Shown: positions 50,002 through 58,468 of the stretch, in pieces
Layout: each line of letters starts with the position of its first letter
How positions within the stretch are numbered: the first letter of the stretch is position 1
Origin: an uncultured Burkholderiales bacterium
GTDB lineage: Bacteria; Pseudomonadota; Gammaproteobacteria; Burkholderiales; Burkholderiaceae_C
NCBI GenBank assembly: GCA_903949285.1
Contig: CAJAYT010000097.1
Location: 1-64,000 of the forward strand
Direction of reading: 5' to 3'
Length of the DNA stretch: 64,000 nucleotides
The notes under the pieces: generated by a model
The model's input: only the letters and a program-made list of their open reading frames with translations
What the model was told of the DNA's origin: nothing
Database searches by the model: none
Translations under genes and position numbers: made by a program

Positions 50002-50325
50002 TCAAACTCTGAAGGATTCTCCGCAACCACATCGATCGCGTTCATTTGGGTTGTTAAATTTAAACCCTTCGTTCAGACCTTCTCTTACAAAGTCGAGTTG
50101 AGTTCCGTCTATATAAGCCAAGCTTTTGGGGTCAACTAAGACCTTAATGCCCTGGTCCTCAAAGACGATGTCCTCAGGAGCCAACTCGTCAACGTATTCA
50201 AGTTTATATGCAAGACCCGAACAGCCCGTTGTTTTGACACCCAAGCGAACGCCTACGCCCTTACCTCTTTTAGATAAGTAACGGTTAACGTGTTTAGCAG
50301 CTGCTGGTGTCAAAGTAACGGACAT
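50002..50325 (-). CDS. iscA: A-type iron-sulfur carrier IscA
   Basis: HesB/IscA-family cluster carrier (107 residues). The three ligands are Cys35 in [11 protein letters not shown] and Cys99/Cys101 in DRCGCGESF. It begins [17 protein letters not shown], the family N-terminus. It stands 38 bases after iscU and directly before hscB. Confidence 0.97.
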   Translation of the reverse strand: MSVTLTPAAAKHVNRYLSKRGKGVGVRLGVKTTGCSGLAYKLEYVDELAPEDIVFEDQGIKVLVDPKSLAYIDGTQLDFVREGLNEGFKFNNPNERDRCGCGESFRV

Positions 50326-50363
50326 GATAGGCTTTATTGGTTCAAAAGTTAAAACGCAAGGTT

Positions 50364-50750
50364 TCAGTGAGTATGCTTTTTCTTGTAATCATCCACTGCA
50401 GCCTTGATGGCATCTTCTGCAAGAATGGAGCAGTGAATCTTCACAGGTGGAAGGGCCAGTTCCTCTGCGATTTGGCTGTTCTTCAAGGAAGCCGCTTCAT
50501 CTAAAGTTTTCCCTTTTACCCACTCCGTTACAAGTGATGAGGAAGCGATCGCAGAGCCGCATCCGTAGGTTTTAAAACGAGCGTCCTCGATGACACCTGT
50601 TTGCGGATTAACCTTGATTTGAAGCTTCATAACGTCTCCACACGCTGGAGCACCCACCATGCCAGTACCCACCGAATCATCACCTTTTTCAAAGGATCCT
50701 ACATTGCGGGGATTTTCGTAATGATCGATTACTTTTTCACTGTATGCCAT
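50364..50750 (-). CDS. iscU: Iron-sulfur cluster scaffold IscU
   Basis: Scaffold on which clusters are built (128 residues). Ligand cysteines are Cys37 in GAPACGDVM, one in [11 protein letters not shown] and one in [16 protein letters not shown] is the HscA recognition motif. It begins with [19 protein letters not shown]. It follows iscS by 74 bases. Confidence 0.98.
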   Translation of the reverse strand: MAYSEKVIDHYENPRNVGSFEKGDDSVGTGMVGAPACGDVMKLQIKVNPQTGVIEDARFKTYGCGSAIASSSLVTEWVKGKTLDEAASLKNSQIAEELALPPVKIHCSILAEDAIKAAVDDYKKKHTH

Positions 50751-50824
50751 TTGAATAACTCCTCAGTATGAACTGTATTTTTTGTTTGTTGAAAGGGGTG
50801 GTAATGACACTCAACTTGATTTGC

Positions 50825-52045
50825 TCAATGAGCTGCCCATTGGATAGAGCTCAAATCTACGCCGTCTTTATACATCTCCCATAGCGGGCTTAGCTCGCGC
50901 AGCTTGAGTACATTTTGGGTAATTGTAGAAATCGCATATTCAATTTCTTGATCCTCTGTAAATCTGCCGACCGTCATCCGAAGACTACTGTGAGCTAACT
51001 CATCACTACGCCCTAATGCTCTGAGCACGTAACTGGGCTCCAAACTCGCAGACGTGCAGGCCGATCCCGATGAGACGGCTAACCCTTTGATTCCCATGAT
51101 CAATGATTCACCTTCAACGTAGTTAAAACTAATGTTGAGGTTGTGGGGAACGCGCTTTTGAAGGTTTCCGTTGATGAAGACTTGCTCCATTGATTGCAGG
51201 CCTTCAATCAACCTCTTTTGTAGTCTGAGCGCTTTATCGTAGTCTTGCTTCCACTCAAGCTTGGCCAATTTAAAGGCCTCACCCATACCCACGCATTGAT
51301 GAGTCGGCAAAGTGCCTGAGCGCATACCCCGCTCGTGTCCGCCGCCGTGGATCTGAGCTTCAATGCGAATTCTTGGCTTTCTTCTAACGAACAATGCGCC
51401 CATACCTTTGGGGCCGTAGGTTTTGTGGGACGAAAAACTCATTAAATCAACTGGTAATTTAGCCAAGTCGATTTCAATTTTTCCAGTCGCTTGCGCGGCG
51501 TCCACATGGAAAATAATTCCTTTTTCTCTGCACATGTTTCCAATTGTTACGATGTCTTGGATTACACCAATCTCATTGTTAACATGCATCACGCTGATCA
51601 AAATGGTGTCACTGCGAATAGCATCTTTCAGCCGGTCAAGATCTAAGAGGCCGTCTTCTTGTACATCCAGATAAGTAACCTCAAAACCTTGACGCTCGAG
51701 CTCACGCATAGTGTCCAAAGTTGCTTTATGTTCTGTCTTGACCGTTATGAGGTGACGGCCCCTGGTTTTATAAAACTGGGCAGCGCCCTTGATCGCTAAA
51801 TTGATGGATTCAGTAGCACCTGAGGTCCATACGATTTCTCTGGGGTCCGCACCGACGAGATCCGCTACTTGAGCCCGAGCATTCTCCACAGCCTCCTCCG
51901 CCTCCCAGCCCCAGGCGTGACTGCGAGAAGCTGGATTGCCAAAATGCTCTCTCAACCATGGAACCATTGCATCAACAACTCTTGGGTCAACGGGCGTTGT
52001 CGCTCCGTAGTCAAGGTAGATGGGAAAGTGAGGTGTCATATCCAT
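50825..52045 (-). CDS. iscS: Cysteine desulfurase IscS
   Basis: PLP enzyme (406 residues) that takes sulfur from cysteine for iron-sulfur clusters, tRNA thiolation and other pathways. The PLP lysine lies in [16 protein letters not shown] and the persulfide Cys in [15 protein letters not shown]. The N-terminus [15 protein letters not shown] and C-terminus [11 protein letters not shown] are typical. It is 84 bases after iscR. The thiouridine it supports is also the substrate of MnmH encoded elsewhere in the window. Confidence 0.98.
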   Translation of the reverse strand: MDMTPHFPIYLDYGATTPVDPRVVDAMVPWLREHFGNPASRSHAWGWEAEEAVENARAQVADLVGADPREIVWTSGATESINLAIKGAAQFYKTRGRHLITVKTEHKATLDTMRELERQGFEVTYLDVQEDGLLDLDRLKDAIRSDTILISVMHVNNEIGVIQDIVTIGNMCREKGIIFHVDAAQATGKIEIDLAKLPVDLMSFSSHKTYGPKGMGALFVRRKPRIRIEAQIHGGGHERGMRSGTLPTHQCVGMGEAFKLAKLEWKQDYDKALRLQKRLIEGLQSMEQVFINGNLQKRVPHNLNISFNYVEGESLIMGIKGLAVSSGSACTSASLEPSYVLRALGRSDELAHSSLRMTVGRFTEDQEIEYAISTITQNVLKLRELSPLWEMYKDGVDLSSIQWAAH

Positions 52046-52129
52046 GATCGTTGCTTTGTTACAGGTTTTTTGAATGGATTCTTGTTCAAACGTGTTGAAG
52101 AAGAGGAGATATTTACAATTTCAGTGCAA

Positions 52130-52666
52130 TTAAGCTTTTGTGAAGGCGTTGCCTAAAGCAAAAACTGAGTTGGGTGCATTCACGCGGATAGGCTTAGACA
52201 TCGGCATTGCGGAAATAGCACGCTTCATGGAGGGCTTGCCATCCAAATCAACACCTTTTGCGACCTGGTCATCCACGAGTTTTTGAAGGGTTACGGAGCT
52301 TAGGAACTCAATCATTCTTTCGTTCAGTGATGCCCACAGTTCATGTGTCATGCAACGACCTGTGTCTCCTAAGCAATTCTCCTTACCCCCACAGTGCGTT
52401 GCGTCGATGGGTTCATCAACAGACATGATGATTTCGGAGACGGTAATGTTGCTAGGGTTGCGGCCCAAGGTGTAACCACCACCCGGCCCCCTCGTAGACT
52501 CGACTAAGTCATTACGACGTAACTTTCCAAAGAGTTGCTCTAAATAAGACAGGGAAATTTGCTGTCTTTGGCTTATTGCGGCCAATGTCACTGGACCTGA
52601 GTTTTGGCGAAGAGCCAAATCGATCATGGCGGTAACTGCAAAACGGCCTTTTGTGGTGAGACGCAT
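52130..52666 (-). CDS. iscR: Fe-S cluster-sensing repressor IscR
   Basis: Rrf2-family regulator (178 residues) that carries a [2Fe-2S] cluster and represses the isc operon when clusters are plentiful. The winged helix spans [17 protein letters not shown] to [15 protein letters not shown]. Cluster ligands are Cys92, Cys98 and Cys105, with His108 in CMTHELW; the last spacing is one residue longer than in E. coli. The ATG at 52666 has an AGGAG site; the frame is open to 52714 but the extension has no family match. Confidence 0.97.
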   Translation of the reverse strand: MRLTTKGRFAVTAMIDLALRQNSGPVTLAAISQRQQISLSYLEQLFGKLRRNDLVESTRGPGGGYTLGRNPSNITVSEIIMSVDEPIDATHCGGKENCLGDTGRCMTHELWASLNERMIEFLSSVTLQKLVDDQVAKGVDLDGKPSMKRAISAMPMSKPIRVNAPNSVFALGNAFTKA

Positions 52667-52744
52667 ATGTAAACTCCTAAATACACCCATGAACAATGAC
52701 AGATATAGATCCAATCAATTCAGACCCAAAACGTATTCAAGGGG

Positions 52745-52770
52745 TTAAGTCGACTGATTAAGTCAAGTTT
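52745..52770 (-). promoter_or_regulatory. Type 1-like IscR operator upstream of iscR
   Basis: About 80 bases before the iscR start, the minus strand reads CTTGACT-TAATC-AGTCGAC. The published E. coli type 1 IscR site has GACT and AGTC arms separated by five A/T-rich bases, flanked by A/T-rich ends; the arms and spacer match here. The overlapping TTGACT could also serve as a -35 hexamer. This would provide negative autoregulation of the isc operon. Confidence 0.65.
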
Positions 52771-52962
52771 ACCAGAAACCCAACGATTTGGTAGGGTATT
52801 GTGCTTTAAAACCCTTTCACGAGTGCGTTTATTAGTTATTAAGCATTCTTTTATGATGAAAAATATCCGGTTTTACATATAAAAACAGCCCGAGAGCGGT
52901 CAAGTAAATATAGGGGATTCTAGTAACTCTTAAAGGTAGCCTGGCCATACATGCATCTTGTA

Positions 52963-55050
52963 TCACGCAGAGTTCAACTGGATGGAGTCCCTTCCAGAGG
53001 CGCCAAATGCCTTTTCCCTTACCTTGGCCAATTGATCCCGGGTTCTGGCTGCGCTTTCAAACTCTAAGTTCTTAGCGTGATCCATCATCTGCTTTTCAAG
53101 CCGCTTGATTTCCCGGGATAGCTCTTTCTCGTTCATAGCATCTATAGATGCGGATTGAGCCGCCAGTTGAGCGTCCTTGCCAGACTTCTCACTGTAAACA
53201 CCGTCAATGAGGTCTTTGACCTCCTTGAAAACACCTCGCGGTGTAATTCCTTGTTCAAGGTTATGTTGAATTTGCTTACTGCGCCTGCGCTCGGTCTCAG
53301 AGATAGCCTTACGCATCGACTCCGTAACTCTGTCACCGTATAGGATCGCCTTGCCAGAGAGATTTCTGGCCGCGCGACCAATAGTTTGAATCAAACTTCG
53401 CTCCGAGCGAAGGAATCCTTCCTTGTCAGCGTCTAGTATGGCAACGAGAGAAACCTCTGGCAAATCAAGACCCTCTCTGAGCAAGTTAATTCCTACCAAC
53501 ACATCAAAAACACCAAGTCTTAAGTCACGAAGAATCTCTACCCTCTCAACGGTATCAATATCACTATGCAAATAACGCACCTTGACACCGTTGTCAGAGA
53601 GGTAATCCGTTAACTGCTCAGCCATACGTTTGGTCAATGTTGTTATCAATACCCGCTCTCTTTTATCGCTCCTTTTCTTGATCTCTTGAAGAACGTCATC
53701 AACTTGGTGCGCAGCAGGTCTTACTTCAATTTCAGGATCGACCAAGCCGGTTGGACGCACCAACTGTTCAACGACCTGACCTGCGTGCGTGTTCTCATAG
53801 TCACTTGGAGTAGCTGAGACAAAGATAACTTGACGCATCCTTTGCTCTAACTCTTCGAGTTTGAGTGGGCGGTTATCAAGTGCACTGGGTAATCTGAACC
53901 CGTATTCAACAAGAGTTGATTTTCTTGAGCGGTCTCCGTTGTACATTCCAGAGAATTGCCCCATCAATACATGGCTTTCGTCCATGAACATAATGGCATC
54001 CTTGGGTAAGTAATCTGTGAGCGTACTGGGCGGGTCTCCCGGTTTTGCGCCTGAGAGGTGTCTCGTATAGTTCTCAATTCCTTTGCAGTGGCCTATCTCA
54101 CTGAGCATTTCCAAATCAAACCGAGTTCTCTGCTCCAGGCGCTGTGCTTCAACGAGCTTGCCTTGACCGACCAGTTCCTTAACCCTGTCTGAGAGTTCGA
54201 TTTTGATGGTCTCAACCGCCGCAAGAACACGGTCTCGAGGGGTAACGTAGTGACTGGATGGGTATACCGTAAACCTCGGTATTTTTTGTTTAACGTGTCC
54301 GCTCAAGGGATCAAAGAGCGTGAGCGACTCGATTTCATCATCAAAGAGTTCTATGCGAATAGCAAGTTCACTGTGCTCAGCAGGGAAAATATCGATCGTG
54401 TCCCCACGAACTCTAAATTTGCCTCTAGAAAATTCAATCTCATTACGCTCGTACTGCATCCTAACCAGTTGGGCAATAACGTCTCTTTGACCAAGCTTAT
54501 CACCAGCCCTGAGGGTCATCACCATCTGGTGATAACTCTCAGGCTCGCCGATACCGTAAATGGCGGAGACAGAGGCAACAATAATTACGTCTCGCCTCTC
54601 CAAAATACTTTTGGTGCAAGATAAGCGCATTTGCTCAATGTGTTCATTGATAGCACTGTCTTTTTCAATAAACATATCCCTTTGAGGTACGTATGCCTCA
54701 GGTTGATAGTAGTCGTAATAACTAACAAAATATTCAACTGCATTCTTAGGGAAAAACTCTCTAAACTCAGAATACAGCTGCGCAGCTAATGTCTTATTGG
54801 GAGCGAACACCATCGCTGGACGTCCCAGTCTAGCTATGACGTTTGCCATGGTAAATGTCTTGCCTGAGCCCGTTACACCAAGTAGTGTTTGAAACGATTC
54901 GCCATTTTCGATGCCTTCCACTAATAAATCTATAGCTTGGGGCTGGTCCCCTGCGGGCGGGTAAGGTTGAAATAACTCAAAGGGAGATCCAGGAAATTGA
55001 ACGAATTCGCCCTCTTGATCATTGTGCGATAAATCGATGGACTCAAGCAT
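52963..55050 (-). CDS. uvrB: Excinuclease ABC subunit B
   Basis: Damage-recognition helicase-like subunit of nucleotide excision repair (about 695 residues). The N-terminus [18 protein letters not shown] leads to Walker [13 protein letters not shown]. The beta-hairpin [12 protein letters not shown], motif [26 protein letters not shown] and the C-terminal UVR domain ([22 protein letters not shown]) are all present. The frame is open to a TTG at 55125; the ATG at 55050 better fits the family. No SOS box was recognised upstream. Confidence 0.96.
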   Translation of the reverse strand: MLESIDLSHNDQEGEFVQFPGSPFELFQPYPPAGDQPQAIDLLVEGIENGESFQTLLGVTGSGKTFTMANVIARLGRPAMVFAPNKTLAAQLYSEFREFFPKNAVEYFVSYYDYYQPEAYVPQRDMFIEKDSAINEHIEQMRLSCTKSILERRDVIIVASVSAIYGIGEPESYHQMVMTLRAGDKLGQRDVIAQLVRMQYERNEIEFSRGKFRVRGDTIDIFPAEHSELAIRIELFDDEIESLTLFDPLSGHVKQKIPRFTVYPSSHYVTPRDRVLAAVETIKIELSDRVKELVGQGKLVEAQRLEQRTRFDLEMLSEIGHCKGIENYTRHLSGAKPGDPPSTLTDYLPKDAIMFMDESHVLMGQFSGMYNGDRSRKSTLVEYGFRLPSALDNRPLKLEELEQRMRQVIFVSATPSDYENTHAGQVVEQLVRPTGLVDPEIEVRPAAHQVDDVLQEIKKRSDKRERVLITTLTKRMAEQLTDYLSDNGVKVRYLHSDIDTVERVEILRDLRLGVFDVLVGINLLREGLDLPEVSLVAILDADKEGFLRSERSLIQTIGRAARNLSGKAILYGDRVTESMRKAISETERRRSKQIQHNLEQGITPRGVFKEVKDLIDGVYSEKSGKDAQLAAQSASIDAMNEKELSREIKRLEKQMMDHAKNLEFESAARTRDQLAKVREKAFGASGRDSIQLNSA

Positions 55051-55304
55051 TTTGGGAAGATTGGATTTAAAAAAACAGACTAGAGGAGATGTTGAAATTT
55101 GATGTTTTGATTGAGAAATCTTCAAATCAACAGCGTAGGATACCTAAATTCCCAAAAAAGGTCACTGGAGAGGGCTAAAATATTGGATATGCAATGCCTT
55201 TGAAGGGACATTAAAGGATTCAGACCTTTTTGATTCTTCAATTTTTATGGCTAACCGCGTATTCTCCTCCCAATTTCAATAATTACCTAATAAGGCCTTG
55301 AACA

Positions 55305-56507
55305 ATGTCGTTGTTTACCGCAGTCGAGATGGCACCCAGAGACCCAATTTTGGGCTTGAATGAGCAATTTGCCACTGATAAGAACCCCCTAAAAGTCAAT
55401 CTTGGTGTCGGCGTTTATTTTGATGATAACGGCAAGATACCTTTACTCGAGTGCGTTCAATTGGCGGAAAAAGCCTTAATTGCAAAGCCTACAGCGAGAG
55501 GTTATTTGCCCATTGACGGAATTGCAGCATACGATGCTGCTGTTAAATCCCTTGTATTTGGTGAGGGATCCGAGCCTGTAACATCCGGTCGTGTCGCGAC
55601 CGTACAAACACTTGGCGGTACAGGTGGACTTAAAGTTGGAGCTGACTTTTTAAAGAAACTCCTTCCTAACTCTGGCCTTATGATATCTGACCCAAGCTGG
55701 GAAAATCACAGAGCCTTGTTCACACAAGCTGGTTTCAACGTTACGACTTACGGCTACTATGATGCGGCTAAAAAGGGGATAGATTTCGACGCCATGTTGG
55801 CGTCATTGAACGCGGCGCCAAAACAGACTATTGTTGTCCTTCACGCATGCTGTCACAACCCAACAGGTTACGACATAACACCTACGCAGTGGGATAAGGT
55901 GATTGAGACTGTGAAAAGCCGTGAGTTAACACCTTTCCTTGATCTGGCTTATCAAGGTTTTGGAGTTGGCCTGACAGAGGACGGTGCTGTCATCGGCAAA
56001 TTCATTCGCTCTGGGATGAATTTTTTCGTATCTACTTCGTTCTCTAAAAGCTTCAGCTTATACGGTGAGCGCGTTGGAGCTCTCTCTGTAGTGTGCTCAG
56101 ATAAGGCTGAGTGCGACCGAGTGCTCTCTCAGTTAAAGATTATGGTCAGAACCAACTACTCTAATCCGCCGATTCACGGAGGCTCAGTTGTAGCCCATGT
56201 TCTCAACACCCCGGAACTTCGCGCGCTTTGGGAAAAAGAATTAGGTGAAATGCGTGTACGCATTAAACTGATGCGAAAAATGCTAGTGGAGGGGCTTGCC
56301 AAAGCGGGTGTCAAAGAAAATATGGACTTCATCACGGACCAAATTGGTATGTTCAGTTACTCTGGCTTGTCCAAGGATCAAATGGTGAGGCTACGCAACG
56401 AGTTTGGCGTCTACGGAACTGACTCAGGTCGAATGGCAGTGTCAGCGCTCAATACTAAGAATGTAGAGCACGTTGCGACTTCAATCGCAGCAGTCATGAA
56501 GGCTTAA
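55305..56507 (+). CDS. Aromatic/aspartate aminotransferase
   Basis: Class I PLP aminotransferase (400 residues) of the AspC/TyrB group. VNLGVGVYFDDNGKIPLLE is the N-terminal pattern, PTARGYLPIDG the substrate loop, HACCHNPTGYDIT and the Schiff-base Lys in STSFSKSFSLYGERVG. The C-terminal Arg lies in DSGRMAVSAL. The enzyme exchanges amino groups between aspartate or aromatic amino acids and 2-oxoglutarate. It is divergent from uvrB, a common Burkholderiales arrangement. Confidence 0.95.
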   Translation: MSLFTAVEMAPRDPILGLNEQFATDKNPLKVNLGVGVYFDDNGKIPLLECVQLAEKALIAKPTARGYLPIDGIAAYDAAVKSLVFGEGSEPVTSGRVATVQTLGGTGGLKVGADFLKKLLPNSGLMISDPSWENHRALFTQAGFNVTTYGYYDAAKKGIDFDAMLASLNAAPKQTIVVLHACCHNPTGYDITPTQWDKVIETVKSRELTPFLDLAYQGFGVGLTEDGAVIGKFIRSGMNFFVSTSFSKSFSLYGERVGALSVVCSDKAECDRVLSQLKIMVRTNYSNPPIHGGSVVAHVLNTPELRALWEKELGEMRVRIKLMRKMLVEGLAKAGVKENMDFITDQIGMFSYSGLSKDQMVRLRNEFGVYGTDSGRMAVSALNTKNVEHVATSIAAVMKA

Positions 56508-56517
56508 AGTTCTAATG

Positions 56518-56552
56518 AGGACGACTTACGGATGTTATCCCTAGGTCGTCCT
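56518..56552. terminator. Stem-loop between convergent aminotransferase and pyrE-like genes
   Basis: AGGACGAC pairs with GTCGTCCT (eight base pairs), and GGAT-GTT-ATCC can form an inner hairpin. It lies in the 50-base gap between convergent stops and could end both transcripts. There is no T-run. Confidence 0.5.
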
Positions 56553-56557
56553 TCCCG

Positions 56558-57115
56558 CTACTTCTCAGGACTAAGTCCATCAAAATCTGACTTCTTGAGA
56601 AGAGACAACAAGCTCACCCCGCCAATGCCTGTGAGCTCTAAGCCTCCTTCCTCTTGATCAACGACAACCAAAGCGTGAGTCACAACGGCACCTAAGGCAC
56701 GTAGCTTTCTTGTCGTGGTCATTACCTCCCCTCCTGAGGTCGCGATATTTTCAAGAACGAGCACATTTTTGCCTTTAATATCTACGCCCTCCACTACTCT
56801 TTGAGTCCCGTATTTTTTTGCTTCCTTTCGAATAAACGCGCACTCCAGCCCTGTATGCTGGGACAGCATGATCGATAAGGGAATTGTGCCCATCTCTCTG
56901 CCGGCAATGATCTGAACCGAGGGCGGCACCAAGCTGGCCATATATCTTGTTATCGTGTCTAAGAGTTGAGGGTGAGAGAAAACCGCATACTTGTCAATGT
57001 ACAAGTTGGAGACCCTACCAGAGCGTAATTTGAATTGTCCGCTCAAAAAGGCTTTGTTCATGATCATTTGCGCCAACGACCTTCTATGATCTTTCTGAAC
57101 TAAATTGGTCTTCAT
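56558..57115 (-). CDS. pyrE: Orotate phosphoribosyltransferase-like protein
   Basis: Type I phosphoribosyltransferase (185 residues) of the PyrE family, which makes OMP from orotate in UMP synthesis. FKLRSGRVSNLYIDKYAVFS, GREMGTIPLS and FIRKEAKKYGTQ match OPRT. The PRPP motif reads VLVLENIATSGGEV: relatives normally have two acidic residues followed by TTGG or TAG, while here the second acid is Asn. The protein is shorter than the ~213-residue E. coli enzyme and resembles the short PyrE form. Activity is likely but the change deserves a test. Confidence 0.82.
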   Translation of the reverse strand: MKTNLVQKDHRRSLAQMIMNKAFLSGQFKLRSGRVSNLYIDKYAVFSHPQLLDTITRYMASLVPPSVQIIAGREMGTIPLSIMLSQHTGLECAFIRKEAKKYGTQRVVEGVDIKGKNVLVLENIATSGGEVMTTTRKLRALGAVVTHALVVVDQEEGGLELTGIGGVSLLSLLKKSDFDGLSPEK

Positions 57116-57251
57116 TTACATCTGCCTTAACTAGTGTCTAGAAAGACTTCATAATACATTAGCTAAGTTGAACTGAATAGAGTGAGTTACCCCTGTGTTT
57201 ATACAAATTTCTCCGACTAAGTGAACAACCAACAGGTCGGTAAAGTAGCGT

Positions 57252-57680
57252 TCAAAGCCCTAATGAGGGCGCACCAGCGGAGGTTTTAAACTGAGAATAA
57301 TTGAGACTTGGATCAAAGAAATCTAACGCTAAGTCGTAAATGGTTTCTCTAATTCTCTTTGCTGACAATAGAGAAAATTGCTGTCCATCAGACGTGTGTA
57401 TGACGAATGCAGGACCCGTGTCGCTAACTAAAATTTTGAGGCTCCATGACTTATTGGCAATATCGATTTTTAGCGATACATAGTATTTCTCACTGTCTTT
57501 GAAAAGAAAGTGTTGGACGCTTACAAGTTGAGGTGTGAATTTTTCTACCAAAGAAGACTCCAACAGCGTGAGCTCCGAGTCCATCAATCTTATGAATTCT
57601 TTGTCTCTGCTTAAAGTGACAATTGCATACTGAACCTCGTGCCTATCCACTACTTTTAGACGGTCCGGATCGCTCATCAT
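57252..57680 (-). CDS. Hypothetical protein, 142 residues
   Basis: Not recognised. The protein is soluble, without signal or membrane segments. The middle has alternating hydrophobic strands (YYVSLKIDI, SWSLKILVSDTGPAFVIHT) suggesting a beta-sheet, and the ends are helical (RIRETIYDLALDFF). There is no Cys cluster. It stands alone between the pyrE-like gene and the CDGSH-like gene. Codon use looks like its neighbours. Confidence 0.6.
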   Translation of the reverse strand: MMSDPDRLKVVDRHEVQYAIVTLSRDKEFIRLMDSELTLLESSLVEKFTPQLVSVQHFLFKDSEKYYVSLKIDIANKSWSLKILVSDTGPAFVIHTSDGQQFSLLSAKRIRETIYDLALDFFDPSLNYSQFKTSAGAPSLGL

Positions 57681-57807
57681 GATTTGCCTTTTATTTAATG
57701 CTTATTATTCTCATATCAAGCAAGAAGCATGTCAGCTGTAGAGTACGAATCTGAGCAGTTTCTAATACGATTCACATTAATTCTTTTTGATTAAATACAT
57801 TTTCTTT

Positions 57808-57824
57808 TGCACCAAATTTGTGCA
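57808..57824. promoter_or_regulatory. NtrC-like palindrome
   Basis: TGCACCAAATTTGTGCA has inverted TGCAC/GTGCA arms and matches the enterobacterial NtrC consensus TGCAC-C-N4-TGGTGCA at all fixed positions but one. It lies between the hypothetical gene and the CDGSH-like gene and about 600 bases upstream of the sigma-54 promoter of the amidase operon. Regulator identity is inferred from the motif only. Confidence 0.5.
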
Positions 57825-57952
57825 AGTCATTGAAGCAATGTAAAGATTCAGTCAGCATGTGAGAACATCGATACACACCGCAATTGCAAATTACAATGTG
57901 CGCGATACGTTGTTTGTGACAAAAACGCCCCTAGATAGGGCTACAACCTTAA

Positions 57953-58144
57953 ATGAATGCAAGAAATCATTCCAGTGAAAGCGATGCTCCATGCACCTGC
58001 GGTCGGTCGCCTACGGGTTTATGCCTAGGCTGGCACGATCTCGAGACTGAGGAATTTAAAACGGAACTCAAAAACTGGATATCTGAGGGCTTTCTTGCTA
58101 AGCAGTTAACGGATACTGTTAACGCGGAATTAATCGATCTATAA
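57953..58144 (+). CDS. Small CDGSH-like metal-motif protein
   Basis: A 63-residue protein with CTCGRSPTGLCLGWHDL (residues 14-30). The pattern C-x-C-x2-S-x4-C-x-G-x-H resembles the CDGSH iron-sulfur motif (C-x-C-x2-S/T-x3-P-x-C-D-G-S-H) but is one residue shorter and has Leu and Trp for Asp and Ser. Three Cys and one His could bind [2Fe-2S] or zinc. The rest is helical and acidic. I recall similar short proteins in related freshwater betaproteobacteria; function unknown. Confidence 0.68.
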   Translation: MNARNHSSESDAPCTCGRSPTGLCLGWHDLETEEFKTELKNWISEGFLAKQLTDTVNAELIDL

Positions 58145-58211
58145 CGTCATTCAATTATTTCATTATCATTACAAATTCATAGAGTTTCTAAATCTTCGGT
58201 CGCCTATCACT

Positions 58212-58239
58212 ATTGGTGCATCTGCACTAAAAAGTGACA
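58212..58239. promoter_or_regulatory. Paired NtrC-like half-sites
   Basis: ATTGGTGCA (58212-58220) equals the right half of the NtrC consensus and is followed after two bases by TGCACTAAAAAGTGACA (58223-58239), which has a perfect left half and a degenerate right half. GTGCA-TC-TGCAC also forms an inverted repeat. The pair lies about 200 bases upstream of the sigma-54 promoter, a usual enhancer distance. Confidence 0.45.
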
Positions 58240-58419
58240 TTGTTTAATGAGTTTTAACCTCAAAAAGTCTTGATTAATTTAGTTTTTATAACCGAACAGA
58301 TCAAAGATACTGACTTTTAGTTAACCGTAACAACTCCTTCGTTCAATGAGGGCGCCGAATGGATTTAAAAACGAGATGCCCCTTCTTCATTCCCACCTTG
58401 TGGTTTGAGACATTTAACA

Positions 58420-58435
58420 TGGCACAGCAGTTGCA
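58420..58435 (+). promoter_or_regulatory. Sigma-54 promoter of the amidase operon
   Basis: TGGCACAGCAGTTGCA matches the sigma-54 core consensus TGGCAC-N5-TTGCA at every fixed position, with the -24 GG at 58421-58422 and the -12 GC at 58433-58434. Transcription would start near 58446, giving a short leader before the amidase ATG at 58469. Such promoters need an enhancer-binding activator, often NtrC. Confidence 0.85.
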
Positions 58436-58468
58436 TTGGTAAAACTAATCTAGAAAGAGTTTCAACAT

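Larger units (their letters stand above)
58145..58468. other. Control region before the amidase operon
   Basis: This gap of 324 bases holds no gene. It contains two NtrC-like half palindromes at 58212-58239, then the sigma-54 promoter at 58420-58435 and the amidase ribosome-binding region AGAAAGAG (58452-58459). The rest is AT-rich, as expected for a bending region between enhancer and promoter. Confidence 0.6.

Noticed and set aside
55126-55304. LexA/SOS box before uvrB
   Set aside because: I looked for CTGT-N8-ACAG on both strands and found no acceptable match.
57870-57900. Second sigma-54 promoter before the CDGSH-like gene
   Set aside because: A TTGCA element is present but the -24 position lacks the essential GG.
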